Positions 23,687-38,081 of a stretch of DNA of 64,000 nt are shown piece by piece. Within the stretch, counting starts at the first letter, position 1. Every line of letters starts with the position of its first letter. The notes below the pieces were generated by a model. That model saw only the letters and a program-made list of their open reading frames with translations, searched no databases and was not told the origin of the DNA. The translations under genes were made by a program, and so were the position numbers. Origin of the DNA: Sphagnum compactum (Eukaryota > Bryophyta > Sphagnopsida > Sphagnales); assembly GCA_965153455.1 (NCBI GenBank), contig OZ234502.1, positions 12,865,495 to 12,929,494 on the forward strand, given 5' to 3'.

Positions 23687-23937
23687 TAACTCTATTATCA
23701 AATGAATTTTTATTCACTTTTATTGGTACACCAAATGAGTTTATTTTTCAAAAAGTCCTTGAGACCACCAACCCCATGTTGTTGGTACACCAGATTTTAT
23801 TTTATTTTTGCAGTAGTGGGGACAACCCACTTTACTTGGTACTTGAATTCATGGGCCACACACTAGTAAGTCCAAGAAGAAGCTCATGTGTGTAAAAAAA
23901 CCCACCTAAGCACTTTCTTTGTCATGGATGGTGTGTC

Positions 23938-23940
<3 letters not shown>

Positions 23941-23973
<33 letters not shown>
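23941..23973 (+). repeat. (GA)n microsatellite
   Basis: A pure GA dinucleotide run of about 16 units, followed about 115 bp later by a short (GT)n run near 24089-24104. Confidence 0.95.
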
Positions 23974-23977
<4 letters not shown>

Positions 23978-24300
23978 CTTGGATCCAACTCAATTGTTGT
24001 CAACATAGCTACAATATGTGACATGTTATTCTTCACTCTCAAGTAAGTTATTTTACTTTAAAAAAATAAATTGATATTATCCTTCCTTGTGTGTGTGTGT
24101 GTGTCCTATCCTTACAAGAGAAGTGCAACAAAAAAGTCAGTCCAAATTGTTGGAAAAAATTCAAACAGAGTTAGTTCCTTTCGAGGATGTCATTCTTCAT
24201 CATCATCCTGTTCCCGATTGGAAGAAGAATATGGTCTTTCCACAAGGACCCAACACCAAACCAAACAAAACAAAACAAGGGGGTGTGTCACACCGTGGCC

Positions 24301-24625
24301 TTGCCATTTACATTAAAAAAGTATCTTAAGGCACAAGAAGATTATTATGAAAATTCAAATATCTCACCATGCAAAAATACAATCTTCAAAAAATCCTCTA
24401 AAAGAAACCAAAATCTTTCAACACATTATTATAAATATTTAGTTAATCTCAAGTTTCAACACAAGCCCAAAAAAAATTAAAATCATCTTTCAAAAATCCT
24501 CATATATAATAAAAATAGACCTATTATTTATTATTATCTAGGGGGGCCAAAAACCCTGTAAGCTACTATACTCTATAATGAATCTAAACACAATATCCTT
24601 AAGGGCCTTGGTAGTAGGCAAGGCC
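24301..24625 (-). repeat. Right copy of the 326-bp dispersed inverted repeat
   Basis: Reverse-complement partner of 12570-12895, lying 11.4 kb away. The two keep their full length with scattered substitutions and small indels, so they are likely two insertions of one element in opposite orientation, not a local inversion. Confidence 0.75.
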
Positions 24626-24694
24626 AACAAAATTTGTGTTCCAAGTTCCATTAGGGATGATGTATGGTGGATGAAAAATGCTTTTTCCATCTGG

Positions 24695-25225
24695 TTCCAG
24701 TTTCATCCAATAATTTTTCAATTTTTTCTTCATTCCTTAATCAAATTGAGCCATTTTTTTTTGTGTCATTGGACACGCAAACTGAAGGGCTACAAATGTT
24801 CTCCGAGTATCAGAAGTAATGGAGCAACGCAGAAAACACAAGGAAGAGGATGAGGGATACTTACTTTGGACCCGTCTCTAGTTCAAGCCTCATATCTTTT
24901 TCATTTTTAGTTCGTTTTGAGTGATTTAAAACCTGGTAGGTGCACTGCCTAGGGCTTTGCAAAACCTTCTTTGTATTCTAGAGGCAAAGATGCAATGATC
25001 AAAGATTTTAAGCTCAAATTTCTAACCTTTTTTTAATTTGTGAATCATCAAACATTAAACCCCTTTACATCTAACACCCCATATCTTCCTCACTCCTTTA
25101 CCAAATTGAGCAATTTTTATGGTGTTGGAAGCGCTAGGCGGAATGTTACAAATGTTCTTCGAACTTAAAAAACAAAGGAACAATGTGTGAGGATTTGACT
25201 CTTTGATGTTGATTTTACTTTTAAA
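24695..25225 (+). repeat. Diverged ~190-bp repeat, three units
   Basis: Three successive units start near 24700, 24888 and 25075, with the same order of word blocks as at 10305-10670. Each includes an AAATGTTCTyCGA-like or 'CTTCTTTGTATTCTAGAGGCAA'-like block at the same offset. Origin unknown. Confidence 0.45.
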
Positions 25226-25301
25226 AACAACTTGGTGAAAAGTTGATTTTTTGAGCTTGAGCAAGATTACATTGAAGGCCATCACTATCCTTTTGTTGAA
25301 T

Positions 25302-25305
<4 letters not shown>

Positions 25306-25338
<33 letters not shown>
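25306..25338 (+). repeat. (AT)n microsatellite
   Basis: An uninterrupted AT dinucleotide run of about 16 units in intergenic DNA. Confidence 0.95.
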
Positions 25339-25340
<2 letters not shown>

Positions 25341-28300
25341 TACTAGTGTTGGAAGGTCCTAGGATTTAAGCAAGTTCATGTTATAGGTTAGGTTTTAAGG
25401 TCTTTGGACTAGAGGTTTCAAGTTTTGTTGGACCCACCATTTGAACCTAACCAAACAACCGACTTCTTTTCAAAATTGAATTAAAATGTGAACCATGGGT
25501 GTTGCATTGTTTCAAACATGTTTAGGTTTTCTAGGTAAATAAGTACAACTTCTTCAAGAAATATATAAGTTTGGCATTACATTTTAGGCAAGTTATTGCA
25601 TTCAATTGGTTGTACATAATTAATAATCCTTAATTTCTATTTTGAACTATTTGCATTAGTTCAACAAACTAATATTACACAAATTTATTTTTTGTTTAAT
25701 TGTGTGTAATGGAGATGGAACTAAACTTCATTTTCAATTGGATTAATTTTAAAAGATTTGTGAAAATGATCAAAATTGGAGGTTTTTAGAAATCCAAAGA
25801 ACCAATTTCAAGATTGGATTGAAGATTCCTTCAAAAACAAAAGAAAGGTTAGAACCAAAACTAAAGGTTCCTTTTGAAATTAGGAATTGGACAACATTGG
25901 TTTGAACTTATAAATATGCACAAGATATCATGACCTTCAAAAGAAAATGATTATTTTTGTTTGTTCAACCACAATGATTGGCCTAGGTGAGAATATTTAA
26001 AATAATCTTTCATCACATACCACCCAACTTTTTTTTGAACAAAAATTTGCCAAAATGTGAGACAAGTGATGAACCCACAATAGGCTTGTTGTAAAATCTA
26101 AGGAATCAATCTTGTTTTCTCAGCTAATGTTACTATTGCCACATGGTAGCATCACCATTGTGCGACCAACCTTAAACCCTAAAGTTGCCAATCCTTCTCA
26201 CCGAGACAACTTTCATTTGCCATCACCACTACCAAGGGACTAAGCTTTTTACCAAGATGCAAACCCATGTTGTGTTTACATCACTAGTAGGTGGCAATGC
26301 AATGAAGGTTAGGATTTTCCAACAATAATTTTACTAGAATTTTAATTGCCTTGGGATTCTCATGGGATTGCAATTTGTAAAATAGTTGAATGCCATGTAT
26401 GCAATAATTTATTTTTTATATAATTGAATTTACAAATGCAACTTTGTATTTGTAGGTTTACATTGGGATTATTTCAGATTCAAAAATTGTATGAATTTTG
26501 AAAGCTTGTGGTTAATTAAAGGTAGAGGATTGACAATGTGATGTATAATCAACATCACAAAGTAATGGTCATGGGATTTGGTGGCTTTTAGGGGAGTTGG
26601 ATGATATTTTGGAATCAAGATTGTTCACAAGTTTAAGTTTTGTGTTGGCAAATAATTCATCTTCACCATATCTAAGTGTGCAACCTTGAGGTAAATCATG
26701 ATTCATGAACTTTGAAGCTTTTAAAATCTAAGATACACTTTCAAGTTGAAGGATGGTGAAAATTTCAATTCTCCATTGTCATATCAAATCCATTTTAAGT
26801 TCTTTAAATTTTTTATGTCATTTTGGATAATCAATGATTTTTTTTCTCAAGTCACTTTTGTTATTTCAAGTTTCATGGTCGTTGTTTGGGATTCATGTTG
26901 GGCTTTGGTGAATCAATAACTAATCCCAATTTTGGAAGTTTTGTAGCTTCAAGTTTGTGGAATTTGTGAATTGTGATTTTGTTGAATGACTTTTGAACTT
27001 GTCAATTCAAAATATAATATGATCCAATGATTTATAGGGAACTTTTAGTTTTTGTGTTTCTTTGGAAATAAAACACTTGCTTTTTATGTTTGTATTTGAG
27101 AATAGACTCGTAATTAACACTAAAATGGATTTTTTGTTTTGTAGGAGGAATTTTTGCATCTTTTTTGTTGCATTGAAATTACATTAGATTTTCCACAACT
27201 AGTTTGAAGAGATAATGAATATGGTATTTTTTTGACTTAGAAATTGAGATTTGGAAGTGCCTTTGTGACTTAAGATATTGTTCTTTTTACTTGATTGACA
27301 TGGAAAGGCAAAAAATCATTGATGCACATGAATGTTAACTTGTAATGCATAATTCCAACTTTCTAGTTCTTTCAACACTTTTGTTCTAAGGTTGCACCAA
27401 ACAAATAAGGACAACAAGTTCACAACACAAAGATTCTTAAATGTTAAACATCTTCATTGTTTATAAGTGGGAGCTTTTGAAACCCCTTTTCAAGCCATTG
27501 TTTCAGATTCGTTCAAATTTAACATTTTGTAATATTTGTTGTCATACACACACATTTTGGTTTCCATGCAATTTTGACAAAACAATAAAGGCTTTCAAAG
27601 TGAATTGTCTCTTTTTATCATCACAAAATCTAAGTAATATGGCTTTAATCCCATTTAGAAGTAATTTCTTTCATTCATGTGTTCTTGAATTTGAATTACA
27701 TTTTTTGAAAACAACCTTTTGTAGTGCTATAATGTGTAGGCTTCCAACTTTTTGTCAAATGGATTTCTAGCTTGGAATTTTGTTATTTATGGCTTTTGCT
27801 TCTAGTTTTCTTTCTTCCCCAAAATATATAGCGTGTGATTATGTATCTTAAGTTGATATGAAAATTGCTAACTTGTGTTTCCTTCATCTCAAGTTAATTA
27901 ATGAATATTTTACAAGCATAAGTGTGTTGCATGAATTGTGTTGTGTTTTTCTAGAATTTTTTCACCAATAGATTATGTATCAAAGAAGGAGGAGGAAGAC
28001 CCATGCCCTTATTAGAAACAAACAAAAATAATGTCCCAAAATAATTTCCTTGAACTTTTGATTTGTTATTTTTCTCTTTGTAGGTGGCTAATGGCAAAAA
28101 GGTAGAAATTTTTTTCCTTATTATTGTTTGAAATCTCTCAATTATTAACACATATGTTGTTGGTTAACCTAACGGTTAGATGGATATCAATCTATGCTTG
28201 ACATTGTTGTCAACATTTTCAAAATACATATGTTTTATAAGTTGTATGAACTTGTAGAATTCTCCAACATTTGGAAGTCCAACTTTTTATTTCGTTAATA

Positions 28301-31300
28301 AATTGTGAAGACTTGAGGTTTATTTAATGTTTTGCCAACATATGGGTGAATCATTTGATGTATGGGGAAAGATGAAATGTGTGGATGTCTAGGATGGACA
28401 AATTATTGATTTTTAGTGGCCCGACTTAATGCTTGTCTTGGATAACCCAAAAGCTTTCAAATCAATTCAAGACCTTGACATCAAGTGCCCATTCCCATTA
28501 AGAACATTTGTTAGCATTTTGCAAAGTTTGAAAATTAAGGTAGCAAGATGTATGGTTTTCCTTCCTTTTTCAAGAAGGTGATTTCGTGTTCTTTTAGAGT
28601 GTAATTGACTAGAGTTATGTAATGGTGTCAAGGAGGTGGGTGGCCATTCACTATCCCTAATGTGATGTTTGAAATTATTGTGTTTGAATTTGGGACATGC
28701 TTTGGACTCAACATATTTGGTAACAACTTTTAAAGACAATGGATGTTATGCATGGGAAATAACAATGGGAAAGGTGATTAATTTGATTCCTAAAAAGGCA
28801 AGAATGTCATCTTGCTTCCCATATCATCTCGGGGGGGATTCAAGTAATAGTCTTTACTTTTATTGGTTTCTTTATTTTGAATTTTTTCAAACACATTAAA
28901 CTTTGACCACTTTAGTTGAAATTGTACATTGTTGAAACTATTGGGGAGTAGTTGTAGCTAGTCATTGCCATTCACAATGAAGGTGATGATTTGATACTTT
29001 GTAAACATGGTAGACAAGATATTGTTCACACTCATTTTACAATGTTTGTTTGGATTTGCTAGAATTGAAATGACAATTGTTTAGTTACTTTATCATTTTT
29101 TGTGACATTTTTCCTTGCAATTACATTCATATTTATTAATCTCTCCATCTTTGTATATTTGAGTTCAAGGTGTTGGTTCCACGTGTAACCATGAAGGTCT
29201 TCCTACATTGCCCAACTTTGATAATTTTCTAACTATGTTACGTGATGTAAGAGCGAAAATTTGGCTTTTGCAAATCTTCAAGGGACAAAAATTACCATTC
29301 TAATTTGCTAGTTCCACTAAAAATAAACATTTTGCAAATTTTTTCCTTTACTTATAGCGTACATCTAATACCTTAGAATCTATGCATGGAGTATCAAAGA
29401 GGAATGAACATATGTGATAAAAAACTAAGGAATGGACTATTTTGATGCCAAACTTTTGTGATAATTGATTTCAATTCTACAAGCAAAAGAGTGGATTTGT
29501 TGGTGTGTGGGATTTAAGTGATTGGAATAAAGTCGGTTATAAAATGCTTTTGTTTTTCTTGTTTTTTTGTTCAATGTTATTTGAGATGGCAAGTACATTA
29601 GCATGTATAGATTTTTCACTCATCTCATGGAGATTTTTGACAATTGGAAATCATTGTAGCTTCTTTCCATAAGAAACAAAAGGAAATTCTTTTCACAACC
29701 TAGGTGTTTCCATTGTCTAGACCTCTACACATAATGTCAGCTCTTTTGCAATTTACTTTAATATTGTGACTTGCAAGAAATACTTAGCATTGGATATTTG
29801 AAACCATTATTTTATACATAAATTTGACAAAACCTAACATATGCAAATATTAACATGATTTGAATTCCTCATGTAACTAATATTTAATGGTTAGTTTATA
29901 TGCTTATCATTAATTTTATAGCAACTTTTAACGTTTTGTCGATTCATTATGTAGCCAAATGTACTTCCAGTTCCAACAATCTTGTAGCCAAATACACTTA
30001 CTTGGCAACAAACATGTTGCTACTATAGTCATTTTGTAAAGATTTATAAATGACAACTTGTCATCATAGCCACTCTTTAATACAAAAAAAATTGGCCAAT
30101 CAACACCACTTCACACAATATAACCACCTATGTTAATTGCTTTGGTTATGTAGCCATGTTAGCAACTACTTATCACTTGAAAAGAAAAGACTATTATAGT
30201 ACTTGGTGGATTCGGTCCATGAATGCCAAATACTTAATTAATTAAATTTTTTTGGTTCGGTGCTTAGGTTTTTAATTCTGAAATTTTTGACAATAAAAAT
30301 TAATTTATTGTAAGGTATACTTATTTCAAACAGTTTGAAATGTTTTAGTGGTTAGGTCCTTGCAAAAGGACCATACTTCAAACTTTGGCATCTTAAATAA
30401 CTCTTTATATTTATTGACAAATTAAAAGTAATCATCCCACCTATATGGAGGACAATGGATGAATGGTGGGTGGACATGAAACATTTTTTTGTTCGTTCCC
30501 ATTCCCTAACTAATCACTATTGTTATTGTTAAAATTTAATGTTTTTATGACCTACCTACTTACCTACCTACCTACCAACAACCCACTAGCCTTACATCTT
30601 ATATATTATTGTATTTTTTTTTAGGTTTGGCTCTTGGGTGCCAGATAATTATTTTGATTTCTCAAAATCCACTTCAACAATAAAATAATAATGTATGAAA
30701 ATATGGGAATAAATATAGCCAACTTCATTGGCAAGTTTTTTGGACTTTGAAACCCTAACATAATATAATGAGACCTTTTACAACATTTTGTAATGCTTCT
30801 TTTTTTGTGCAAAAAATGGCAAAACAAAAATGCTCCACCAAATTATAAAACAAACAAATAATAGTATCAATTATTGGATACCTATTTTGCAATGGGGGAT
30901 AAGGATTGGGGTTTCCATCAATTTTTGTATTTTTCCTTCCCTTGTAATTTTCTTAAATTTTATTGGTTCAAATAGATTAAAATTTAAAATTTATGAAATT
31001 TACAAAAATATTTTAATTGCCATTGAACTTGAAAAGGTAATATGAGTCTATATCAAAGCTATGTCCAATATTTTCAAGCTTGTTTTTTTGCACCTTTTTT
31101 GTGCCCTACATGCAAAACTACACAACATGATTCTTTCTAATCTACATGTTCAACAAAAAGGTTTTTAAATTAATTATTTTCACTATCTAACCCTAAGTTT
31201 GAACTTAGTACCTTCTCAATAAAAAAACATGAATACCAACCACTAACATAGATTTAAACATTAAAAATGAACAATCATTTTTTAAAAATTAAATATATTA

Positions 31301-34300
31301 AGAAGGTTAAACTAATTAAACCTTGTGGCAAAACCATGCAGTTGTGTGTAGGGTTGAGCTTTGTTGGCCACTTTTTGCATTGAGTAGAACTTGTTAAATG
31401 GTGTTTAATCTTGTCCACAATTTCCCTATTTCCACCTTCATCAAGCTAACTATGCAAAGGGCAAGGAAACTAGCTATCCCCACAACTCCTCACAAAAACA
31501 ATGTTTTCCTTGGGGGCAAAGGATTTTTCTGAAAATAATAACCCTAGTTCACCAAATTTTTAAAAAATTGAAAACAAATTGCCAAATTTTTACAATGTGT
31601 TCCAATTGGGTAGCCAAAATATAGAAGGATATATATTTTTTATTTTTTACTTTGATATTTGGTCTATAGCAAAATTTGGCTAAATCTTCTTGTTGATCAT
31701 GTCATTAGTTTGGATAGATAAAAAAACTAGAAAAAGAAAAAAGAAAAAACCACAAACAATTGAAATTTCACTTGTTAACAAAACAAATTGATTTAGAATA
31801 AACTTCACAATTGAAATATCACATGCAATAATTTAATTTAATTTAATTTAATTATTTTTTCAATTAGTGTAATGGTCTTTGATTTAAACCCAATTTATAT
31901 ATAGACAATATATATAATATAAATGTATAAAATATACACAAATATATAGGGTATGAGGAATAGGCTTGTGCCTAGAGGTGAAAAAGAAAAGCCTATCTTG
32001 CCACTGAGATTGTTAGTATGAGAGCCTTGAATTGTTTTGAGGAGTTCCCTTTAAAAGCTTGGCACTTAAATGTTATAATAACTTCATGCTTGTGTCTAGG
32101 TGTGAAGAAAAGAATTGCAACCAATGATATTATCAAATTGGCACCTTAAATTAGAACTATGCAACAATTAAGTTAACCATAGCCCCTTATCAATTTCAAC
32201 ACTCAAATGCCAAAATTTTATTTTATTTTTTGAAATGTAACTTTTTGGGAAACTATTATTATGCCAAGATAAATAAATATTTAAAAATGATGATTAATCA
32301 TTGCACTTAATGTCCATGAAAATATCTTTTTAAGAAAATAAATACTACATGATTTCCTTTCCTCAACACAATTCAACACAATTTCATTTTATCCAACAAC
32401 TTAGTTGAATACTAAGTTAACATACATAGACAAGTGATTTGATAAATCACCTATCTTTTAGATATTGAATAGCAAAAAAAAAGAAAATGATAAACTCTAA
32501 ATACAACTTACACAATTATTTCAAATTCTCAAAATTTTTGCATTCATGAGCAAATAATTTCTTTAACTTTTGATATTTTGAATAAATAATTTCCAAATAG
32601 TTCCCCATTTTAATTAATAATGTAATAACATTTGAACCTAAAAAGGTACACTAGTTCTTAAGGCAACTCCTTTGGAAAAAGAAAATCATTCAAAACACCT
32701 GCACATTGCGTAACAAGAATTTGTTGCTTTTAACGCATGTTTATCTCTAGTCTAGTTTTTCAAAGTGGTGCACAAACCTCAACATTTTTCTATACAATTT
32801 CAAGCTTGCAACCTCTTCCTCATACAAACCAATTGATAGGGTTGTTGCATGAAAAATCTCATGGAAAACTTCATAACAACATTGTAAATGCACCCATTTA
32901 TTATCTCCTAAGAAGGTTTGCAATTTGAGTATTTCAATAAAGAAACAAGAGTCTAAATCAATCAAGCAAGCAAACATCCTACACCCAATTTTCTCAAGAG
33001 GTAGCTATGCATCTAAAACAACAAAACAACATGAAGCACGAGGTCAACAAGGTACATGCAAAACATGATATCCTTTGGAACAATTATATCCTCCACCCAC
33101 AAGATTGATGTCGAGCATTTCATCACTTCACAATACTTTTTGCTACACTACAACTTTGAGACAACCCTTGGTATAGGACCGCATGGGTTTATATATATAG
33201 GCGAAGAGAGAAATTTGAAAATTAAAAGTGCTAAAATCAAGTGTTTTTTGACATTTTCAATAGGCAAAATTCAACCAAAAATTAAGAAAATTTGCCATAT
33301 TTCTTCTATACATGGTTCAGGTAGGTAGCCAAAAAATATAAAAGGATGTTTAAATAATTTTATTTTCGTATTTTTCTTGTGGCCAAATTCGTCTAATCTT
33401 CTTATGGATGATCACCACTTTTGTTACATCACAAAATTCCAATGATGATGATTCATTAGAGTTGGTTTACAAGGTAAAACAAGTATAGGGTGGATATAAG
33501 TGTCATTTTGGATCTATGTCTTTTTAAAGTTCTATTTTTTTAACACCATATTCATAAGCATATTTTCAATACCTTCTCCATCAATTTGCATCACTTTTTT
33601 TTTTTGGATTGAATTTTAATCCAATTTTTGAATTGAATTAAGTTGAGTTGTGTGAAATTCCAATCAATGCATTTGAATTCAATTTTAGAAATTTGACTTG
33701 AATTGAATTAAATACAAATCCAATTCAATTTAATCACAATTCAATTGAAGATGCATGCAATGCCACTCAATATTTTCATTCGAATGGAAATTTAATTTTC
33801 AACAAAATAAAATAAAATAAATCATTTTTGTCATTAGTTGATTAAATTAGACAATAGTAGTGTGTAGCAACGTGAAGCCCAAGTTGTTAAAAAATAAAAA
33901 CACTAGCACTATGATGATGGGTCATGACCAATGTTTGTTTCATCAGAGAATTTTCAGCAAATTTCAACTTGAAATTACGATTTTGACCTATACAAAGGAT
34001 TTTTCAAATTGTATATTTAGCCAAAATTGGCTATATTCAAAATAACGAAAGTAGAAAGTCTTAAGCACCCTTTCATATTGTAGGCAATTGTGGCAATTTT
34101 TTTTTAAAAAAAAAATCATTTTTGACAGATTTAAAAATTCTAAATCAGGAATTTGAAACAGAATATTCCTTTAAAAAACTTATATATATATATATTTGGG
34201 GCAAAATGGCGAAAACTCACTACAAACAAAATCACTGGAACTTTGTAGCCAGATTTGACCGGGGTTTGATTCTCGGGTTAAATGCCTAAGTTTTGGTATT

Positions 34301-34499
34301 GACGGTTCTTTCATTATGGCCTTTTTCAAATACCCGGATCTGATGGTTCTTTGATTCTGATTTTTGGGTTTCCTCAAATACCCGGAACTGCATCTAAATC
34401 AAAGTTTACATTTGTCTCACATACCTAACTAAGATGTTAAAGAAAATGGTTTCTTCTTTAATAAAAAAAGAGCTTGAATAAATAGCAACTTGTTAAATT
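25339..34499. other. AT-rich intergenic DNA
   Basis: No gene is supported across this 9-kb stretch. Frames are short and of background composition. A poor tRNA-like segment (30333-30395) and a better one on the minus strand (31187-31250) are the only structured candidates. A patch rich in AATTGAATT and its complement lies at 33605-33755. Confidence 0.55.
31187..31250 (-). repeat. Possible tRNA-derived SINE fragment
   Basis: On the minus strand, TGTTAGTGGTTGG resembles an A box. About 41 nt later AGTTCAAACTTAGG resembles a B box; that spacing is close to a tRNA. A shorter relative with A and B boxes only 34 nt apart is at 30341-30385 on the plus strand. No SINE tail or target duplication was found, so this is weak. 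Confidence 0.25.
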
Positions 34500-34715
34500 C
34501 TCACCTTGTCAAACCCACAATCACTTGCAAAAGATGGTGAAAAACCCTAATTTCATTCACTTTGTTAAACACTCACCTTATCAAATCCACAATCACTTGC
34601 AAAAGATGGTGGCAAACCCTAATTTCATTCACTTTGTTAAACACTCACCTTATCAAATCCACAATCACTTGCAAAAGATGGTGACAAACCCTAATTTCAT
34701 TCACTTTGTTCCATA
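34500..34715 (+). repeat. 72-bp tandem repeat, three units
   Basis: Units start at 34500, 34572 and 34644 and are nearly identical. Because 72 is a multiple of three, the array is open in one frame as a 24-residue repeat, but composition and context give no reason to think it is translated. Confidence 0.92.
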
Positions 34716-37700
34716 AATGTTTAGCATGACACTTAACATGGGCATAATAACGGGCAAATTGAGCCCACAATCATTTGTAGAAGATGGTGAATGAAAGATT
34801 TATTTATTTTAATATTAACTAATATTTAATGTGGTGTTATGGAAAATTGAACTCATAAATTATAGATCATAATTTCTTTCATTTAAAAAAAAATTACATT
34901 CTAAAATTGAAATATAGTGGTGAATTGAATCCATGTATAGTCATTTGCAAAAGATCTTGAAATGTCCCAAGTTCTAAGATCATGAAAAATCTTGATATTT
35001 GTAGTTTGATGGGTTAATTATTGATTACATTTTTTATCAACTAGTATTGTAATACCTAGTTTCGAGTTCGACAATCCATTATCAAATATTAAATTAATTT
35101 TCAAGAAAATCAATTCAATGCTCATTTAAAAATTATCTTACATTTGATAAAGGTTGAAATATTAATTAGCAAATTGATAGAGGTTAAGGATTATTAATAC
35201 GCTAGAAAATGGTGCCAATTACATTTTCATGAAGTTGAGAGGGTTACGAAGTAAATTTTCTGAATTCAATTTTGAAATTGAAACCCTTAACACAATTGGG
35301 AAAGGATTGATCAAAAGGTTTAGGGGGGATTGTATATTGTTAATATAGGATTAGATTTTACTTTCATTTAGGAGGTTAGTTTAATTAGAGGGGTAGACTC
35401 CTAATTTTTATTAGTTTAATTTTTATTATTGGTAATTTTTTTTATTATCTCCATTTTTGGTCATATTTATGTTATCTCCTCTTCTTTCACACACACAATC
35501 TTTGTCAATTTCTCTCTTCCTCCTCTTTGCCCTTTTTTAAAAATATTTTTATTATCTTTTTATTTAAAAAAAATTTCCTTGTATTTTCATCTTGGAAGTT
35601 AGAAATGCTTAGTATAGGTTTTTTAATTTTTTAATTACTAAAATATTAGAGGATGGAAGATGGCAACCCTTTGATGTACTTCTTGACCATGGAGGCATAA
35701 TAAGATGACTTCATATTTTTTTCCTTTTCTTTTTGATTTTTTTTTTTTTTCTCTTGTGCTTTTGGAGAGATAGTATAATGTGGCAATAGACTATGAAAGA
35801 AGGAAAAAAAAAGATTGAAACTAGTAGTTGGGATTTGAGTATTTTCATGGAGTACATTTATATCAATTTTTTTTAAAAATTGTAAAAGTCACCGCCATTG
35901 TGGTCACAATAGAATTACCACCCTTCATTGTTTGATCTCATAATTCACTCAAGTAGGTAGCATCACACACCTCATTAGCATGAAAATAATGTTAGAATTA
36001 GGGGAAGTAGTTATGTCAAAGGGTAGTGTTACAACCTTACTAGGAATAATTAAAAAAAAAAAAAGTAATTTAAAAAAAAACTATTATTTGAGTAGTTGTA
36101 GTACAGTTATAAATCAATAAAAATTTATTTTATTAATTTTATTGGTCTGCTTTCCCACATTATCATTAGTTTGGAGATGATTATCGAGGACCTAATTAGG
36201 CACTATTAACACATACAAATAAACGTTTGAAGATATTGAGCGGAATCAAACCATTTTTACCAACCAATTTGCAAAGTGTTTATTACGTTGCAACTTATTT
36301 TTTTTTTGGAAATTCAACACGGGCTCATCAAACTCACCAAAACAATAAGAATGCCCGTTGAGTTGGTAACCATAATAATTAATTGACAAGACGTGGAGTT
36401 TGATTTGTTTCAATATCTTTTTAAATTAAATGATATAAAATCGAGCAAGCAATAGTTCATGCCTCAACTTCACGTCTAGAGACTCTTACATCATTGTTTA
36501 ATGTGGCCACCATATGTACTCCATATCAAACAACCTCCAATGGCATGGCATGGCATGGCATGGCGTAAATTGATCATTCCGTGATGGACCATTTTACGTT
36601 TGTGTGGCTTTCATCCGTCTATCAAGATGTGGCATTAACAATGGATGGATGAAATGCATGATTTGATACCAATCTTTTGCAAGAGTGATGAGCAATTCCT
36701 TGAATATCATGTACGTTACCAACTTTCAATTGACTATATTACAACTACGACCTAACTCGAATATGTTTATATAACGACTACAACCTAACTTGAATGCAAC
36801 ACATTTGTTGTGTTGTACACAAAATTTGTTGGGGTATATTGCAAGAAATTAATATGTCCAACACACATCCTTCGGTTGGGGCAGCATTTCATACTGAGAT
36901 TTATTAAAATGTCTTCAATTTGCAGATACCACTGAAAGAGGGGATAGGGGGGTGAAAGGAGGCCCAAAGACACGGTGAAGAGGGGGTTACTTTACGGATA
37001 ACTCTATTGTGTGCAAAGTGTTTTCAATTAGTTCAAGAATCATGTTTATGAAATGGATAAATTCAACAATTGCAAAACCCCGAAAATGGATTTGCCTATC
37101 TTGTAAGGTCGAGATGATGAAGAGTGGAAAGACCATCATCTCGAGCAACATTGTCAGCTTCTTCTCTCAGATGTCATTCTCTTTTGATGATTGAGCAGCA
37201 GTTCTTAATGGAGATAAAAAAATGAAGTATCCTCTTCACTTGGTAATGACAGAGGCAATAATGCATAACTCTGGCAAGTGAACAACCTATGCTTTACTAA
37301 GATAATAAAAATGCTTCCTTGAATCAAATTCTAGCTTTGACGCCAAATCCTGAAATCAATAATCAAATGTAGGCAACGAATTCCAGTGACTAGCTAGCAA
37401 TAGTATTTCACATATGAGTTCTACAGATCATCAGCATTACTTGATACAGACATACAGACAGACAGACAACCCAAAAGGCTGCTGGGTGCCTGGTCGCCCA
37501 TGGATTGCTTATGTAAAGATTGGTTTGCACTCATATGCATCTATCTCTGTAGAGAGAGCTCACACACACTTCTCTTTCTCTCATGTAACCTAAGATGACC
37601 ACCAACTTGAAGGAGACAAACTGTTGTGTCAGATATAATTTTCTCACCTTACAATTTGCTTGCAAGCAGCAGTACCCACTGTACCCAAAGGTACCAGTGC

Positions 37701-38081
37701 TCCAAAGGCACGTCTCCAAAAAATGAACATGACAACATGTGTGATTTCTTTGGAAAGCAAGAATACCCAAAGCTCAAGGGTTTTGCAGATGACTTAAGGC
37801 TGCAGTTTTTGAGTACAAGCGTCTGGGCAGCTAATGCTTCTTCCTTCACCCATATTGACTGGAGAAAAACACACCATTCTGAAGTGCCATTCGTCATTCA
37901 ACTGCATTCTTGTGTGTGTGAGACAACAACCATCACACTCGAGGTCACGTCCTGCCTCACCCACCCATGATACATCAAATGGCACAAAAGACTGTAAGCT
38001 TTTTGCAATTGTGGTCAGCCCTGATTTCAAAACATCTGGGTGGGATTGTAAAAATTAAAGCAAAAATAGCAGAGAAAACCG
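34716..38081. other. Intergenic DNA and 3' flank of the coiled-coil gene
   Basis: AT-rich and without a supported gene to about 37.2 kb. It includes a (GGCAT)n run near 36544-36564 and a short (GACA)n run near 37448-37468. The last several hundred bases are less AT-rich and probably include the 3' UTR of the minus-strand gene that stops at 38082; no clear cleavage site could be fixed. Confidence 0.5.

Noticed and set aside
24071-24480. Three overlapping plus-strand frames near 24.1-24.5 kb
   Set aside because: They run across a (GT)n tract and the 326-bp dispersed repeat; no protein signature.
34180-34377. GGTTTGATTCTCGG near 34266 considered as a tRNA B box
   Set aside because: No matching A box at the right distance and no cloverleaf could be drawn.
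34525-34716. Open frame with a perfect 24-residue repeat
   Set aside because: It is a by-product of a 72-bp tandem repeat in AT-rich DNA; 72 is divisible by three, so the frame stays open without selection.
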